DNA of 37,890 nucleotides from Enterocola sp045611845 (GCA_045611845.1 JAZKXZ010000006.1:1-37890); one strand, 5' to 3'. Shown: positions 1-7,395, counted from the first letter of the stretch. The notes: a model not told the origin generated them from the letters alone. Numbers and translations: made by a program.

Positions 1-882
1 GGTGGTTCTCAAGCGGAGCAAACAGCTGCTATTATGGTGGCGTTTGAGAAGGAACTGCTTGCAAATCCAACAGACCTTGTACTTGTGGTGGGCGACGTTA
101 CAAGTACTATGGCTTGCTCTATTGTGGCTAAGAAACTAAACATTAAGGTGGCGCATGTGGAGGCGGGTATTCGTTCGTACGATATGACTATGCCAGAGGA
201 AATTAATCGTATGGTAACTGACTCTATTACAGATTATTTCTTCACTACAACTCGTTGGGCTAGTAGCAATCTTATGAAAGCAGGCATCGGCGAAGACCGC
301 ATTTATCTTGTTGGTAATGTGATGATTGACACTCTTCTTGCTAATATGGCTCGTTTTGTGAAACCTGCAATTTTCGACGAACTTCAGCTGCAAGATAAGG
401 GTTATATAATGCTTACTCTGCATCGTCCTGCCAATGTGGATGAAACAAATCACCTTAAAGCGTTGATGACTGAGATTGTGACCAATGCAAAAGGTCTGCC
501 TATTATTTTCCCAATTCACCCACGCACAGCGAAACTGTTTGCCGATTTAGGCATCGACTCGCCAAACCTACACATCGTTAGCCCAATGGGTTATCTTGAG
601 TTCAATTATATGGTGAAACGTGCGTTAGCAGTGGTTACCGACAGTGGTGGCATTACCGAAGAAACTACAGTAATGGGTGTGCCTTGCATTACCCTTCGTG
701 ACAACACCGAACGCCCTGAAACTTGCGAAATAGGCACAAACGAACTTATCGGCACAAACCCATACAACATTGCTCCTGCCTTCGCAACTCTTCTTTCTGG
801 CAACTGGAAAAAAGGCGGCATCCCTGAGTTATGGGATGGTAAAGCTGCGGAAAGAATCATAGAGCAAATTATTGGACTTTAA
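1..882 (+). CDS. wecB: UDP-N-acetylglucosamine 2-epimerase (non-hydrolysing), 5'-truncated by the window
   Basis: The reading frame is open from base 1 and starts inside the protein (GGSQAEQTAAIMVAFEKE), so the true start lies before the window; 293 residues of an expected 360-380 are visible. The family interconverts UDP-GlcNAc and UDP-ManNAc in the cytoplasm to feed surface polysaccharide synthesis. Family motifs in order are VVGDVTS, HVEAGIRS, MPEEINR, TLHRPANV, TDSGGITEE and LRDNTERPE; the last two belong to the C-terminal nucleotide-binding lobe. The first ATG in view, at 34, is internal to the conserved N-terminal helix and is not the start. A hairpin follows the stop by 24 bases. The gene marks the left edge of the accessory island. 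Confidence 0.95.
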   Translation, partial: GGSQAEQTAAIMVAFEKELLANPTDLVLVVGDVTSTMACSIVAKKLNIKVAHVEAGIRSYDMTMPEEINRMVTDSITDYFFTTTRWASSNLMKAGIGEDRIYLVGNVMIDTLLANMARFVKPAIFDELQLQDKGYIMLTLHRPANVDETNHLKALMTEIVTNAKGLPIIFPIHPRTAKLFADLGIDSPNLHIVSPMGYLEFNYMVKRALAVVTDSGGITEETTVMGVPCITLRDNTERPETCEIGTNELIGTNPYNIAPAFATLLSGNWKKGGIPELWDGKAAERIIEQIIGL

Positions 883-905
883 TAGAGAAAATCTAAATAA
901 TAAAA

Positions 906-929
906 GGCTGTATCCGTGAGGATATAGCC
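906..929 (+). terminator. Hairpin terminator after wecB
   Basis: A 10-bp stem (GGCTGTATCC / GGATATAGCC, one G-T pair) closes a GTGA loop, and a T-rich stretch (TTGTTGTTG) follows. It lies 24 bases past the wecB stop, which fits an intrinsic terminator with a weak tail. Confidence 0.55.
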
Positions 930-963
930 CTTGTTGTTGAATGCTAGTATAGTTAAAATAAAA

Positions 964-1131
964 CTACTTGATAATAGTTTTCAGTATATCAGCAAAGTCT
1001 TTACTGAAAATATCAGTAGCTATTGGTGTCATGTGAACTGATACAGAGAAATTTGTAGAATACCACAAAGTTACATAGTCAAACTTAAAACAACCAAACT
1101 GAAGTTTTGCCTTAAAAGAACTGGCACGAGA
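964..1131 (-). pseudogene. Possible 3' remnant of an unidentified gene
   Basis: The minus strand is open for 55 codons before a TAG at 964-966 and ends in ...FADILKTIIK. The composition is protein-like (for example KLQFGCFKFDYVTLWYSTN), but there is no start codon at the upstream end and an in-frame TAA sits just before it at 1132-1134. I do not recognise the family. It may be the tail of a gene cut off when the neighbouring repeat or insertion sequence arrived. An open stretch of this length in AT-rich DNA could also be chance. Confidence 0.25.
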
Positions 1132-1139
1132 TTAATGAA

Positions 1140-1186
1140 GGCGGTACATTTAAAAGTGATACGGGTGGTACATTTGAAAGTGATAC
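1140..1186. repeat. Two tandem 23-base repeats resembling IS21-family end repeats
   Basis: GGCGGTACATTTAAAAGTGA(TAC) at 1140-1162 is repeated at 1164-1186 with two differences, a 24-base period. Directly repeated GGTACATTT-AAAGTGAT units near the tips are typical of IS21-type elements as I recall them. No transposase (istA/istB) is present, so this would be a scar of an element end. The rest of the 883-1467 gap (1187-1376) is AT-rich and shows nothing else I can name. Confidence 0.35.
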
Positions 1187-1376
1187 AATCACAAATAATT
1201 AAGGTGCAGGTACTAAAAGGTTTTCGTCAACAAGGAAAAAGTCTTTTCTATGATTACATCTACTACAGAGTGGTATTAGGTTATTTTTTTTTCTATAACT
1301 GAGATAGATGTGTAAATCCCCTTATTTTTATTTGCATTTTAATTATAAAAAGATTTTTATTATGTTTTTATTTCAA

Positions 1377-1384
1377 TATATTTG
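1377..1384 (+). promoter_or_regulatory. Candidate -7 element for the DUF262 operon
   Basis: TATATTTG matches the Bacteroidota -7 consensus TAnnTTTG. No clear TTTG is found about 20 bases upstream. Transcription would start near 1390, leaving a leader of about 75 bases before the ATG at 1468. Confidence 0.35.
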
Positions 1385-1467
1385 TAAAATTATTTGTAAT
1401 ATAAAATGTAATAACAAATTGTGTTATATCTGAAACTGAGATATAATTCTATTATTGAATAAAATAT

Positions 1468-2829
1468 ATGGCTCAATTAGAAATTAGATTTACAATTAAA
1501 GGTGAAAATCAAGAAACGAATTTTAAGTTGATAAAAGTAGATGATGTTTATAAACTTAAAGGAATTTCTGATATAAGTGGAGAAAAAGTTTTTTTGTTAA
1601 AACAAGATTCTAATTCAAGAAGATTATTACTACAAGAAGGAAAAGTCTTCGAGGAAACAGATAGTGTGATAGATGAACGTTTGTTAGGATTATCAGAAGG
1701 ATTGATAGAGGCTTTATCAGAAGGATTAGAATTGGATGATGATGTAATTGAGAAAGCACAAAAACCAGGTTATAGACCAGATGAAATATATGTAGAGAAT
1801 AAACCTTTTTCCATAAGTACAATTATGGATTTAATAACAGATGGTGATTTAGAAGTCGCTCCAAATTTTCAACGTAATTTTGTTTGGGATAAGACACGTC
1901 AGAGTAAACTAATAGAATCTATTCTTTTAGGACTTCCGCTTCCTTCTATATATTTGAGTCAGTATCCTGACGGGAGACTTACTATTGTTGATGGACTACA
2001 AAGAATAACAACGATAAAACGCTTTATGGATGACGAACTTGTTTTGTGTAATATGGAATATTTTGAGGATTGTAATGGGAAAAAATATTCTGAACTAAAG
2101 AGTTATCTTCCTTTATTACAATATAGAAGATTTCGTCAAACACAAATCATGTGTTTTGTCATTGATTATCGTTCTCCAGATGCTCTTAAATTTGATTTGT
2201 TTAGAAGATTAAATACAGGTGGTAAATCTCTTAATGAACAAGAAGTAAGAAATTGTCTTTCAAGAAAACATTTACAAAATTTATTAATAGCAATGGTAGC
2301 AACTGAGGAGTTTAAAAATGCTACAGCGAGTAGTGTAAGTGATTCGCGTATGGCTGCTCAAGAATCAGCATTACGTTTTATTTATTTTTATAATCAATAT
2401 TCAGAAAGTAATGTAATAGGTGATTATAGTGGTGAATTGTGTAGGTCTCTAGATGCTTATGTTGAAGTTTTAAATAAAAAGTCAGAAAAAGAATTAAACT
2501 CTTACTTGGATATATTTAAAAAAAGTATGCAGATGGCATATGATCTATTTGGGGCATATACTTTTAGAAAGATTGAAATTGATAATAAAAAGAAAAATGC
2601 AGTTAATAAAACGCTTATGTTAGCGATATCTGTTTTATTAGCAAAATATTATGACAAATATAAAGAAAAAGTAATTGAAGGAGTAAAACTCTCAAATGAA
2701 CTAGCACAGTTACTTCTTACTGATCATCAACTTTCGAAAGTAATAACAACAAGTACAACGCATAAAGCAAGTATAAAATACACATTAGAGACACTCAAGA
2801 ATGATTTGTTTGATAAATATTTGCTATAA
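1468..2829 (+). CDS. DUF262 (ParB-like/GmrSD-type) domain protein, first gene of a candidate defence operon
   Basis: This is a 453-residue protein. Residues 1-110 are an unrecognised N-terminal region. A DUF262 domain follows, with FQRNFVW (134-140), LIESILLGLPLPSIYL (148-163), the signature IVDGLQR (173-179; usually DGQQR, here with Leu for the first Gln) and RRLNTGGKSLNEQEVRN (246-262). The C-terminal third is helical and of unknown type. DUF262 domains occur in GmrSD- and BrxU-type restriction enzymes and in SspE, where the DGQQR motif is tied to nucleotide hydrolysis and sensing of modified DNA. No HNH (DUF1524) nuclease motif is seen at the C-terminus, so this protein alone need not cut DNA. 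The next gene starts 2 bases after its stop, so the two are translationally coupled. Base composition is clearly lower in GC than the housekeeping genes. Confidence 0.85.
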   Translation: MAQLEIRFTIKGENQETNFKLIKVDDVYKLKGISDISGEKVFLLKQDSNSRRLLLQEGKVFEETDSVIDERLLGLSEGLIEALSEGLELDDDVIEKAQKPGYRPDEIYVENKPFSISTIMDLITDGDLEVAPNFQRNFVWDKTRQSKLIESILLGLPLPSIYLSQYPDGRLTIVDGLQRITTIKRFMDDELVLCNMEYFEDCNGKKYSELKSYLPLLQYRRFRQTQIMCFVIDYRSPDALKFDLFRRLNTGGKSLNEQEVRNCLSRKHLQNLLIAMVATEEFKNATASSVSDSRMAAQESALRFIYFYNQYSESNVIGDYSGELCRSLDAYVEVLNKKSEKELNSYLDIFKKSMQMAYDLFGAYTFRKIEIDNKKKNAVNKTLMLAISVLLAKYYDKYKEKVIEGVKLSNELAQLLLTDHQLSKVITTSTTHKASIKYTLETLKNDLFDKYLL

Positions 2830-2831
2830 AT

Positions 2832-3941
2832 ATGGAAAAATTAAAGCTTACTATAAATGGTTATAAGTGTTTTGAAAGTAAAAACGAATTTAACCTAAAT
2901 AATATTACTTTGCTTACAGGTGCGAATTCTGCAGGTAAGAGTTCTGTTATACAATCGCTACTATTTGCTAAAATTATATCAGAAGTTGTAGTGGAAAATG
3001 ATGATTCAGAAGATGTAATTATATCATTATTTAATAAAAAATATTCGATGGAGTTGGGCAGTTATGATGATATAATAAACTATAAAACTAAAGGAGACAT
3101 TGAATTCTCATTATCTGACATATGTTTTAGTATCAAAGCTGAAAAGAATGAAAAAATGGTAAATAGTAATGTAGTATTTTCCTCACCTATAGAAAATAGG
3201 AAAAATATTAGAAAACTATTTTCAAAAGGATTTACATATCTATGTGCTGAACGTATGGCACCACATTATGAATATAGGGAAACTGATTTAAGTGAAGTTT
3301 GTGATTGCCACGGGAGTAATGTAGGGGATGTTTATTCTAAACATCAGAATTGTGATATATTTCAGACAAGATCACTTAATTTCTCTGATAATATAAAAAT
3401 GTTAATCCAATTAGACGAATGGTGTGATTATATTTTTCCTGGTAATACAGTGCGTACAGAAAAGACGGGTAGTCAGATGTATAAACTAAAATATAGAAAT
3501 TATGTAGCACCAAATGTTGGTTTTGGTATAACATATGCACTGCCAATCCTAGTTAGTGGTTTGATAATTCCCCAAGATGGTATTCTAATAGTGGAGAATC
3601 CAGAATCTCATCTTCATGCTAAAGCACAATCGAATTTAGGGTATTTTTTGGCTCGTATGGCAGCATCTGGAATACGAGTTGTAATTGAAACGCATAGTGA
3701 ACATATTGTGAATGGTATTCGTAGAATGATTATTGAAGGTAAGACCGAAATGTCGCATGATGACATGACCATTTATTTTTTTCAAGATAAAAATAAAGAA
3801 AATGAGAAGAATATAATTGAAATAAAAATGGATCAATTTGGAAATCTCTCAGATTTTCCTATAGATTTTTTTGATCAAGTAAGACAAGATATGTTTAAAT
3901 TAATGGAATTTGGACGCCAAATAGTAAGAAATGAGAGTTAA
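2832..3941 (+). CDS. AAA/ABC-like ATPase with DUF3696-type C-terminus (OLD-like core)
   Basis: This 369-residue protein has a Walker A GANSAGKS at 30-37, the family motif YLCAERMAP at 136-144, a signature-type segment GFGITYALPILVSGL at 230-244, a Walker B ILIVENPESHLH at 251-262 and an ETHSEH loop at 286-291. The C-terminal end (MDQFGNLSDFPIDFF...) fits DUF3696. Such ATPases resemble the ATPase parts of the AriA (PARIS), Septu and OLD systems and act as sensors or switches. No Toprim domain is present here. The gene lies between the DUF262 gene (2-base gap) and the third gene (11-base overlap), so all three are probably made and work together. Its role in releasing or controlling the third protein is inference. 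Confidence 0.85.
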   Translation: MEKLKLTINGYKCFESKNEFNLNNITLLTGANSAGKSSVIQSLLFAKIISEVVVENDDSEDVIISLFNKKYSMELGSYDDIINYKTKGDIEFSLSDICFSIKAEKNEKMVNSNVVFSSPIENRKNIRKLFSKGFTYLCAERMAPHYEYRETDLSEVCDCHGSNVGDVYSKHQNCDIFQTRSLNFSDNIKMLIQLDEWCDYIFPGNTVRTEKTGSQMYKLKYRNYVAPNVGFGITYALPILVSGLIIPQDGILIVENPESHLHAKAQSNLGYFLARMAASGIRVVIETHSEHIVNGIRRMIIEGKTEMSHDDMTIYFFQDKNKENEKNIIEIKMDQFGNLSDFPIDFFDQVRQDMFKLMEFGRQIVRNES

Positions 3942-4872
3942 TGGTAGTATCTTGTTAGATAAAAATGGAAGTCTATCAAAGATTAGTAATTGTTCTGATT
4001 ATTTAATATTTGATTTTGTCTCTATGATAGAAGAGGCATACGCTAGTAAAGACACATTTTATTATGATAGTGATGAATGGGGTGATTTTTATGCGAAGTC
4101 TTTTTCTCCTGATGATTTGTTTTGGGCTGATAAACAAATATTATATTCTGCTCTTTACATTAGTTCTCATCCTATTTTTGTATGTAATCCAATAAATGAT
4201 GCGAATGATTTTGATTCTAAACCTGCACCAAGGACTATTGGAGGTTTTAAGTATGAAGGGTGTGAGGTAGAAAACTATGTACATAATAAAGAAAGTATAG
4301 AAGAATGGCATAGAAAGTGGTTTTATGATAATCCAGATAAAATAGAATGGAATGAAACCGATAACGGCGTGTTTCCATGTTACAATAAAGTTATAGAAAT
4401 CTTGCGCGAAGAAATAAAAAAGATTAAAGGGAATTCATTACATCTTTCTAATTTAGATTATCAAGATAGAATATGGTTAGAAAGAACCAACATAGAACAA
4501 CTTGAACCTAAAAAAGTAGTTTCATGTTTTTATGATTTTATTATGAGTCATAAAGATGAAACTAGCGAAAGGATTTCTTATGCAATAGAAATAGGTTCTG
4601 AGATTTGTAAAATAAATTATTATCATGAAGAGAAAGAACTTCGAAGGTTAAATAAAACTAACAAATGCATTAAAAGAATTTTTAGTATTAAGAAGAATGG
4701 ATATTATCAATTCCTTTCTATTGATGTAAAACATGGTAGATTTGAATTATGTAATGATAATGGAGAACATATATGTGAGATATTATTTAGTGGAGAAAAA
4801 ATAAATCATAGTCAGGAGACAGATCATTCTATTTTTCATGTAAAAGAGTGGAAAAGTATATATAATAAGTAG
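3931..4872 (+). CDS. Unknown protein with a C-terminal colicin E3-like ribonuclease motif; likely effector of the operon
   Basis: This is a 313-residue protein starting at an ATG inside the preceding gene (11-base overlap). Residues 1-245 match nothing I recognise; they are acidic and aromatic-rich, with a helical stretch around 152-166. Residues 248-313 look like the cytotoxic domain of colicin E3: a basic lead-in (KRIFSIKKNGYY), then D265-V-K-H268-G-R-F-E272, then NGEH (277-280) and a FSGEKI turn. Colicin E3 has Asp510, His513 and Glu517 at exactly the same spacing (D-x-x-H-G-x-x-E), followed by DGQHLG. The counterpart of its Arg545 is not obvious; His303 or Lys305 is nearby. E3 cleaves 16S rRNA at the decoding site. 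No signal, export or receptor-binding region and no immunity gene is visible, so use inside the cell as an abortive-infection effector is more likely than a bacteriocin role. Function is inferred. Confidence 0.7.
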   Translation: MRVNGSILLDKNGSLSKISNCSDYLIFDFVSMIEEAYASKDTFYYDSDEWGDFYAKSFSPDDLFWADKQILYSALYISSHPIFVCNPINDANDFDSKPAPRTIGGFKYEGCEVENYVHNKESIEEWHRKWFYDNPDKIEWNETDNGVFPCYNKVIEILREEIKKIKGNSLHLSNLDYQDRIWLERTNIEQLEPKKVVSCFYDFIMSHKDETSERISYAIEIGSEICKINYYHEEKELRRLNKTNKCIKRIFSIKKNGYYQFLSIDVKHGRFELCNDNGEHICEILFSGEKINHSQETDHSIFHVKEWKSIYNK

Positions 4873-4921
4873 AACATTATATACGTGAACATATTTTCTA
4901 AAATATAATGTATTTATCCTT

Positions 4922-4944
4922 CCCTCTGCCTTACAAGCAGGGGG
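4922..4944 (+). other. Fragment of a tRNA-Val(UAC) anticodon arm; attachment-site-like scar
   Basis: CCCTCTGCCTTACAAGCAGGGG contains a 5-bp stem around the seven-base loop CTTACAA with anticodon TAC, the usual anticodon arm of bacterial tRNA-Val; an outer 8-bp pairing is possible with one G-T. No acceptor, D or T arm surrounds it, so it is not a tRNA gene. Tyrosine-recombinase islands often use tRNA anticodon arms as crossover cores. It lies 50 bases after the stop of the candidate effector gene and could also serve as a terminator. A 15-base copy lies at 7358-7372. Confidence 0.5.
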
Positions 4945-5008
4945 GTGTTTATATCCTAATAATATAAATGTAACCATCCGATAAACTACACGTTGTAGTG
5001 CAAAAATA

Positions 5009-5038
5009 AAGGTTGTAACTTTGGCGAGTTACAACCTT
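5009..5038. terminator. Strong hairpin, terminator of the IS66 relic
   Basis: A perfect 12-bp stem (AAGGTTGTAACT / AGTTACAACCTT) closes the loop TTGGCG. Read on the minus strand it is followed by TTTATTTTTG, a good U tail. The stop codon of the transposase remnant lies inside the stem (5037-5039). Confidence 0.65.
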
Positions 5039-5437
5039 ACTTGTTAGAGTGGTTACTTTCTTTCCACTTATGTGGGAGTAGTTCAAGAAGTTCTTCGTAT
5101 GATGCTTTTTGCATGTATGGCATCTTGGCGATGATAAAGTTTAGATAATCGCGAGGATTAACTTCAAGAGCTTTGCAGGTGGCAAGTAGCGAACAGACTA
5201 CACTCATATTTTCTGCTGCTTCATGATTTACGCAGGACAAGTAGTTCTTTCTGCCCAGAGTGATTGGGCGGATGGCGTTTTCTGTGCTTGTTCTAAATGC
5301 CTACGGATGTGTGCCATGCAATTTACTATTTGCACGTTACCTCTGGTCTTAAAAGCAAATTCATAGCCTTCAAGACCGTTACATTGGAAGTATCCTTTAA
5401 AATCTTTAGTTAATTTCTCTATAACAGTACCACTTCG
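5037..5437 (-). pseudogene. IS66-family transposase (TnpC) remnant, internally deleted and frameshifted
   Basis: Two pieces of an IS66 transposase are joined on the minus strand. The upstream piece (about 5437-5290) reads RSGTVIEKLTKDFKGYFQC..., then NCMAHIRRHLEQA, the catalytic-core C-AH-RR-F-A region. In another frame follow STENAIRPITLGRKNYL and the normal C-terminal domain HEAAENMSVVCSLL...ELLPHKWK, ending at 5037. The stretch of roughly 100 or more residues between the two blocks, including the final catalytic Glu, is missing, and the N-terminal half of the gene is gone. No terminal repeats were found. It is a dead relic and marks past insertion in this island. Confidence 0.85.
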
Positions 5438-5462
5438 TGAAAATATTTTTATATAAACATAA

Positions 5463-5493
5463 CTTGCTTTAATGCAATCTTTCGCTATATTTG
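5463..5493 (+). promoter_or_regulatory. Candidate promoter for the 5552 gene
   Basis: CTTG (5463-5466; consensus TTTG), 19 bases, then TATATTTG (5486-5493), a full -7 match. Predicted start of transcription is near 5499. The leader holds a 9-codon reading frame (5505-5534) of doubtful meaning before the ATG at 5552. Confidence 0.5.
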
Positions 5494-5551
5494 CGCGTGT
5501 TTACATGAATAAAATTATGAAGAAAAGTATATAAAAATATAAAGCTAATAT

Positions 5552-6286
5552 ATGAAAACATTGAGAGGAATTTTTGTTGTAACCAAAAATAAAGAAGAGG
5601 CTTTAGTGGTGTTTGATAATCTTGCTAAAGAATTCCAAAATAGACATGCTTGTACAGATAAACAAAGTGTAAGTATATGTAAGGCTTATTGTAGTGAATG
5701 TAAAAAAGCTATAAAGGAGTGTTTTTCGTATGAAATGTGGGGACCCAAACAGTGTTTGAAGAAACTTGAACAACACTATATTAACGATGAGCCCTATAAA
5801 ACTAGTTCCATTCTTTTTGATATATATACGATGATGGGTGATTTACGTGCTTTAATTAGTACATCTGTACCGATAAAAGATTTGCCTTCGTGTAAGAAAT
5901 TATGTGAAATGTCTACAGGTGACGCAATATCTGCAGTAAATGATTTAGTAGGTAATGGAATAATTAGAATGGCAATTTGTGCATTATTGTTAGGTAAAAA
6001 TGTTTCTGATAGTGTCGAGATTTCTGAAATTGAGAATTTCTATAAACGGAATTTAGACGAGTTAGAATATGAGTTAGTGTTAGAGAGACGAGAACCGAAT
6101 GAGATGGAAGAGTTTCTATTATCAAAATATCGTGCCGAGATTTGCTATTGCCATAATGCTAGAGAGAAGACAAATTTAGGAGCTGCAAAAGAATTATGTA
6201 GTATAACTAAAAATATAGTAAAACATATACAAAAATACGAGGAATTAGAAAGTAAAACCGATACTATAGCGACAGTGCAGTCATAA
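5552..6286 (+). CDS. Hypothetical protein, Cys-rich, unrecognised
   Basis: This is a 244-residue soluble protein with no signal peptide or membrane segment. It has clustered cysteines near the N-terminus (SICKAYCSECKKAIKEC, about 46-62), further cysteines at CKKLC and CYCH, and a mostly helical prediction by eye, with an acidic Glu-rich C-terminal third. The C-x6-C/C-x2-C arrangement could bind a metal, but no known zinc-binding fold is recognisable. It has its own promoter and a downstream hairpin, so it is likely a single-gene unit. It lies between the IS66 relic and a DUF2971 gene, inside the segment bounded by the two tRNA-Val fragments, and is probably cargo of a mobile element. No function assigned. 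Confidence 0.65.
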   Translation: MKTLRGIFVVTKNKEEALVVFDNLAKEFQNRHACTDKQSVSICKAYCSECKKAIKECFSYEMWGPKQCLKKLEQHYINDEPYKTSSILFDIYTMMGDLRALISTSVPIKDLPSCKKLCEMSTGDAISAVNDLVGNGIIRMAICALLLGKNVSDSVEISEIENFYKRNLDELEYELVLERREPNEMEEFLLSKYRAEICYCHNAREKTNLGAAKELCSITKNIVKHIQKYEELESKTDTIATVQS

Positions 6287-6351
6287 CTAAACATATTCCA
6301 GGTTTGCCATCGTGAGTGGTAATCATACTGGGAAATATAAACCCACTTAAA

Positions 6352-6388
6352 CCTTCACTCTCCTGTCCTCAAAGTATGGAGGTGGAGG
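6352..6388 (+). terminator. Hairpin after the 5552 gene
   Basis: CCTTCAC plus CTCC (one bulged T between) pairs with GGAG plus GTGGAGG around a 14-base loop, about 11 bp in all, followed by a mixed T-rich run (TATTGTTATTG). It lies 65 bases past the stop and probably ends that transcript. Confidence 0.45.
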
Positions 6389-6450
6389 TATTGTTATTGT
6401 AGAGGAAAATTTTGTAATTTGGAGAATGTTAAGAACTTTTCTTTAAGTTA

Positions 6451-6482
6451 TTTGGAGTAGTGGAGTGGGTGTCGTAAATTTG
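6451..6482 (+). promoter_or_regulatory. Promoter of the DUF2971 gene
   Basis: TTTG (6451-6454), a 20-base spacer and TAAATTTG (6475-6482) fit the Bacteroidota consensus at both boxes. The ATG follows at 6520. Confidence 0.65.
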
Positions 6483-6519
6483 AAATAGTAAAAATAGAAA
6501 GTTAGTATATAAGATTGTT

Positions 6520-7329
6520 ATGATGAAAATAAAATCGGAATTATGTAGTGGATATAAGAATATTTATTTGTTGAATGGTTTGTCTTTGGGTAGTATAAGT
6601 TCATTGTATAAATATATGCCATATAGTCGCTTGGTAAAAAGTATTATTAACGAAGAATTGGTTTTTGTTTCTCCTAAAACATGGATAGATCCGTTTGAAC
6701 GGAGATTCTGGAAGACAGATTATACTAGATATAATTTTACACAACCTAATATTTATTGTATGTGCTTAACCACTAAGTCTACAACAAATGAAGAGGCTGC
6801 ATGGAAAATGTATGTTGACAGTAAGGAAAGAGCATTACGTATTACGTTTAATGTAGATATACTTTTGAAAAAATTAGATGATTATGCACGTGAATCAGAT
6901 ACTAAAATCTATATTGGTAAGGCAATATATGATTTTGATAGAACGGAAATAATAGATTTACACAAGAAAGAGAATATCTTTTTCCCTAAATCAGTTTTTA
7001 CGTTAGAACATTATCTGTCATTGATGTGCTTAAAACGTAAGTCTTTTGAGTTTGAAAACGAAATAAGAATATTTATTGTAAAAGATGGTGAATCCTCTTA
7101 TGAGAGTTTGCTTAAAATAAAAACAGGATTTGATAAAGAGTTTATTCAAAAAGTAATGATAGGTCCTAAAACTCCTTTTTCTAGTGAAGACCCACGTTAT
7201 CCACTTTATAATAAAATTCAGTACATAGAATCTAATGAGTTTAAGAGAAAAATATCGTCACTGATCAATGGTTGTGATGTAATGCAATCAATGCTTTATA
7301 ATATTAAGGATTCACTAGATAGGGTATAA
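6520..7329 (+). CDS. DUF2971 family protein
   Basis: This 269-residue protein matches DUF2971 in layout: SLYKYMP (28-34), the hallmark DPFE (57-60, usually NDPFE), a middle block with EEAAWKMYVDS (91-101) where the family has MW..Y, and K-SFEFENEIRIF (174-185), the K...E.EyR motif, then VMIGPKT. The family is widespread on bacterial and phage-borne islands, and its activity is not established as far as I know. No signal or membrane segment. It has its own promoter at 6451-6482 and is likely monocistronic. Low GC, like its neighbours. ATG-ATG at the start leaves a one-codon ambiguity. Confidence 0.8.
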   Translation: MMKIKSELCSGYKNIYLLNGLSLGSISSLYKYMPYSRLVKSIINEELVFVSPKTWIDPFERRFWKTDYTRYNFTQPNIYCMCLTTKSTTNEEAAWKMYVDSKERALRITFNVDILLKKLDDYARESDTKIYIGKAIYDFDRTEIIDLHKKENIFFPKSVFTLEHYLSLMCLKRKSFEFENEIRIFIVKDGESSYESLLKIKTGFDKEFIQKVMIGPKTPFSSEDPRYPLYNKIQYIESNEFKRKISSLINGCDVMQSMLYNIKDSLDRV

Positions 7330-7357
7330 ATTAATGATATAATCGTTATTAGATCTC

Positions 7358-7372
7358 TCCTCTGCCTTACAA
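7358..7372 (+). other. Second tRNA-Val anticodon-arm fragment (15-base match)
   Basis: CCTCTGCCTTACAAG is identical to 15 bases of the fragment at 4922-4944 and contains the same anticodon loop, but the 3' stem half is lost (GTGAAATG follows). It lies 28 bases after the DUF2971 stop. With the other copy it brackets about 2.4 kb of accessory DNA as a direct repeat. Confidence 0.45.
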
Positions 7373-7395
7373 GTGAAATGAACCCGAGTTAGCGC

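Noticed and set aside
1135..1302. A 55-codon plus-strand frame beginning at an ATG across the tandem repeats
   Set aside because: Its first part is only the translation of the two repeat copies and its end is a run of F/Y from T-rich DNA; no ribosome-binding or family evidence.
3931..4872. A secreted bacteriocin (colicin-type) gene
   Set aside because: No translocation or receptor domain, no signal, no immunity or lysis gene; tight coupling to ATPase and DUF262 genes argues for an intracellular role.
4922..4944. A tRNA-Val gene
   Set aside because: Only the anticodon arm is present; no acceptor, D or T arm can be formed with the flanking bases.
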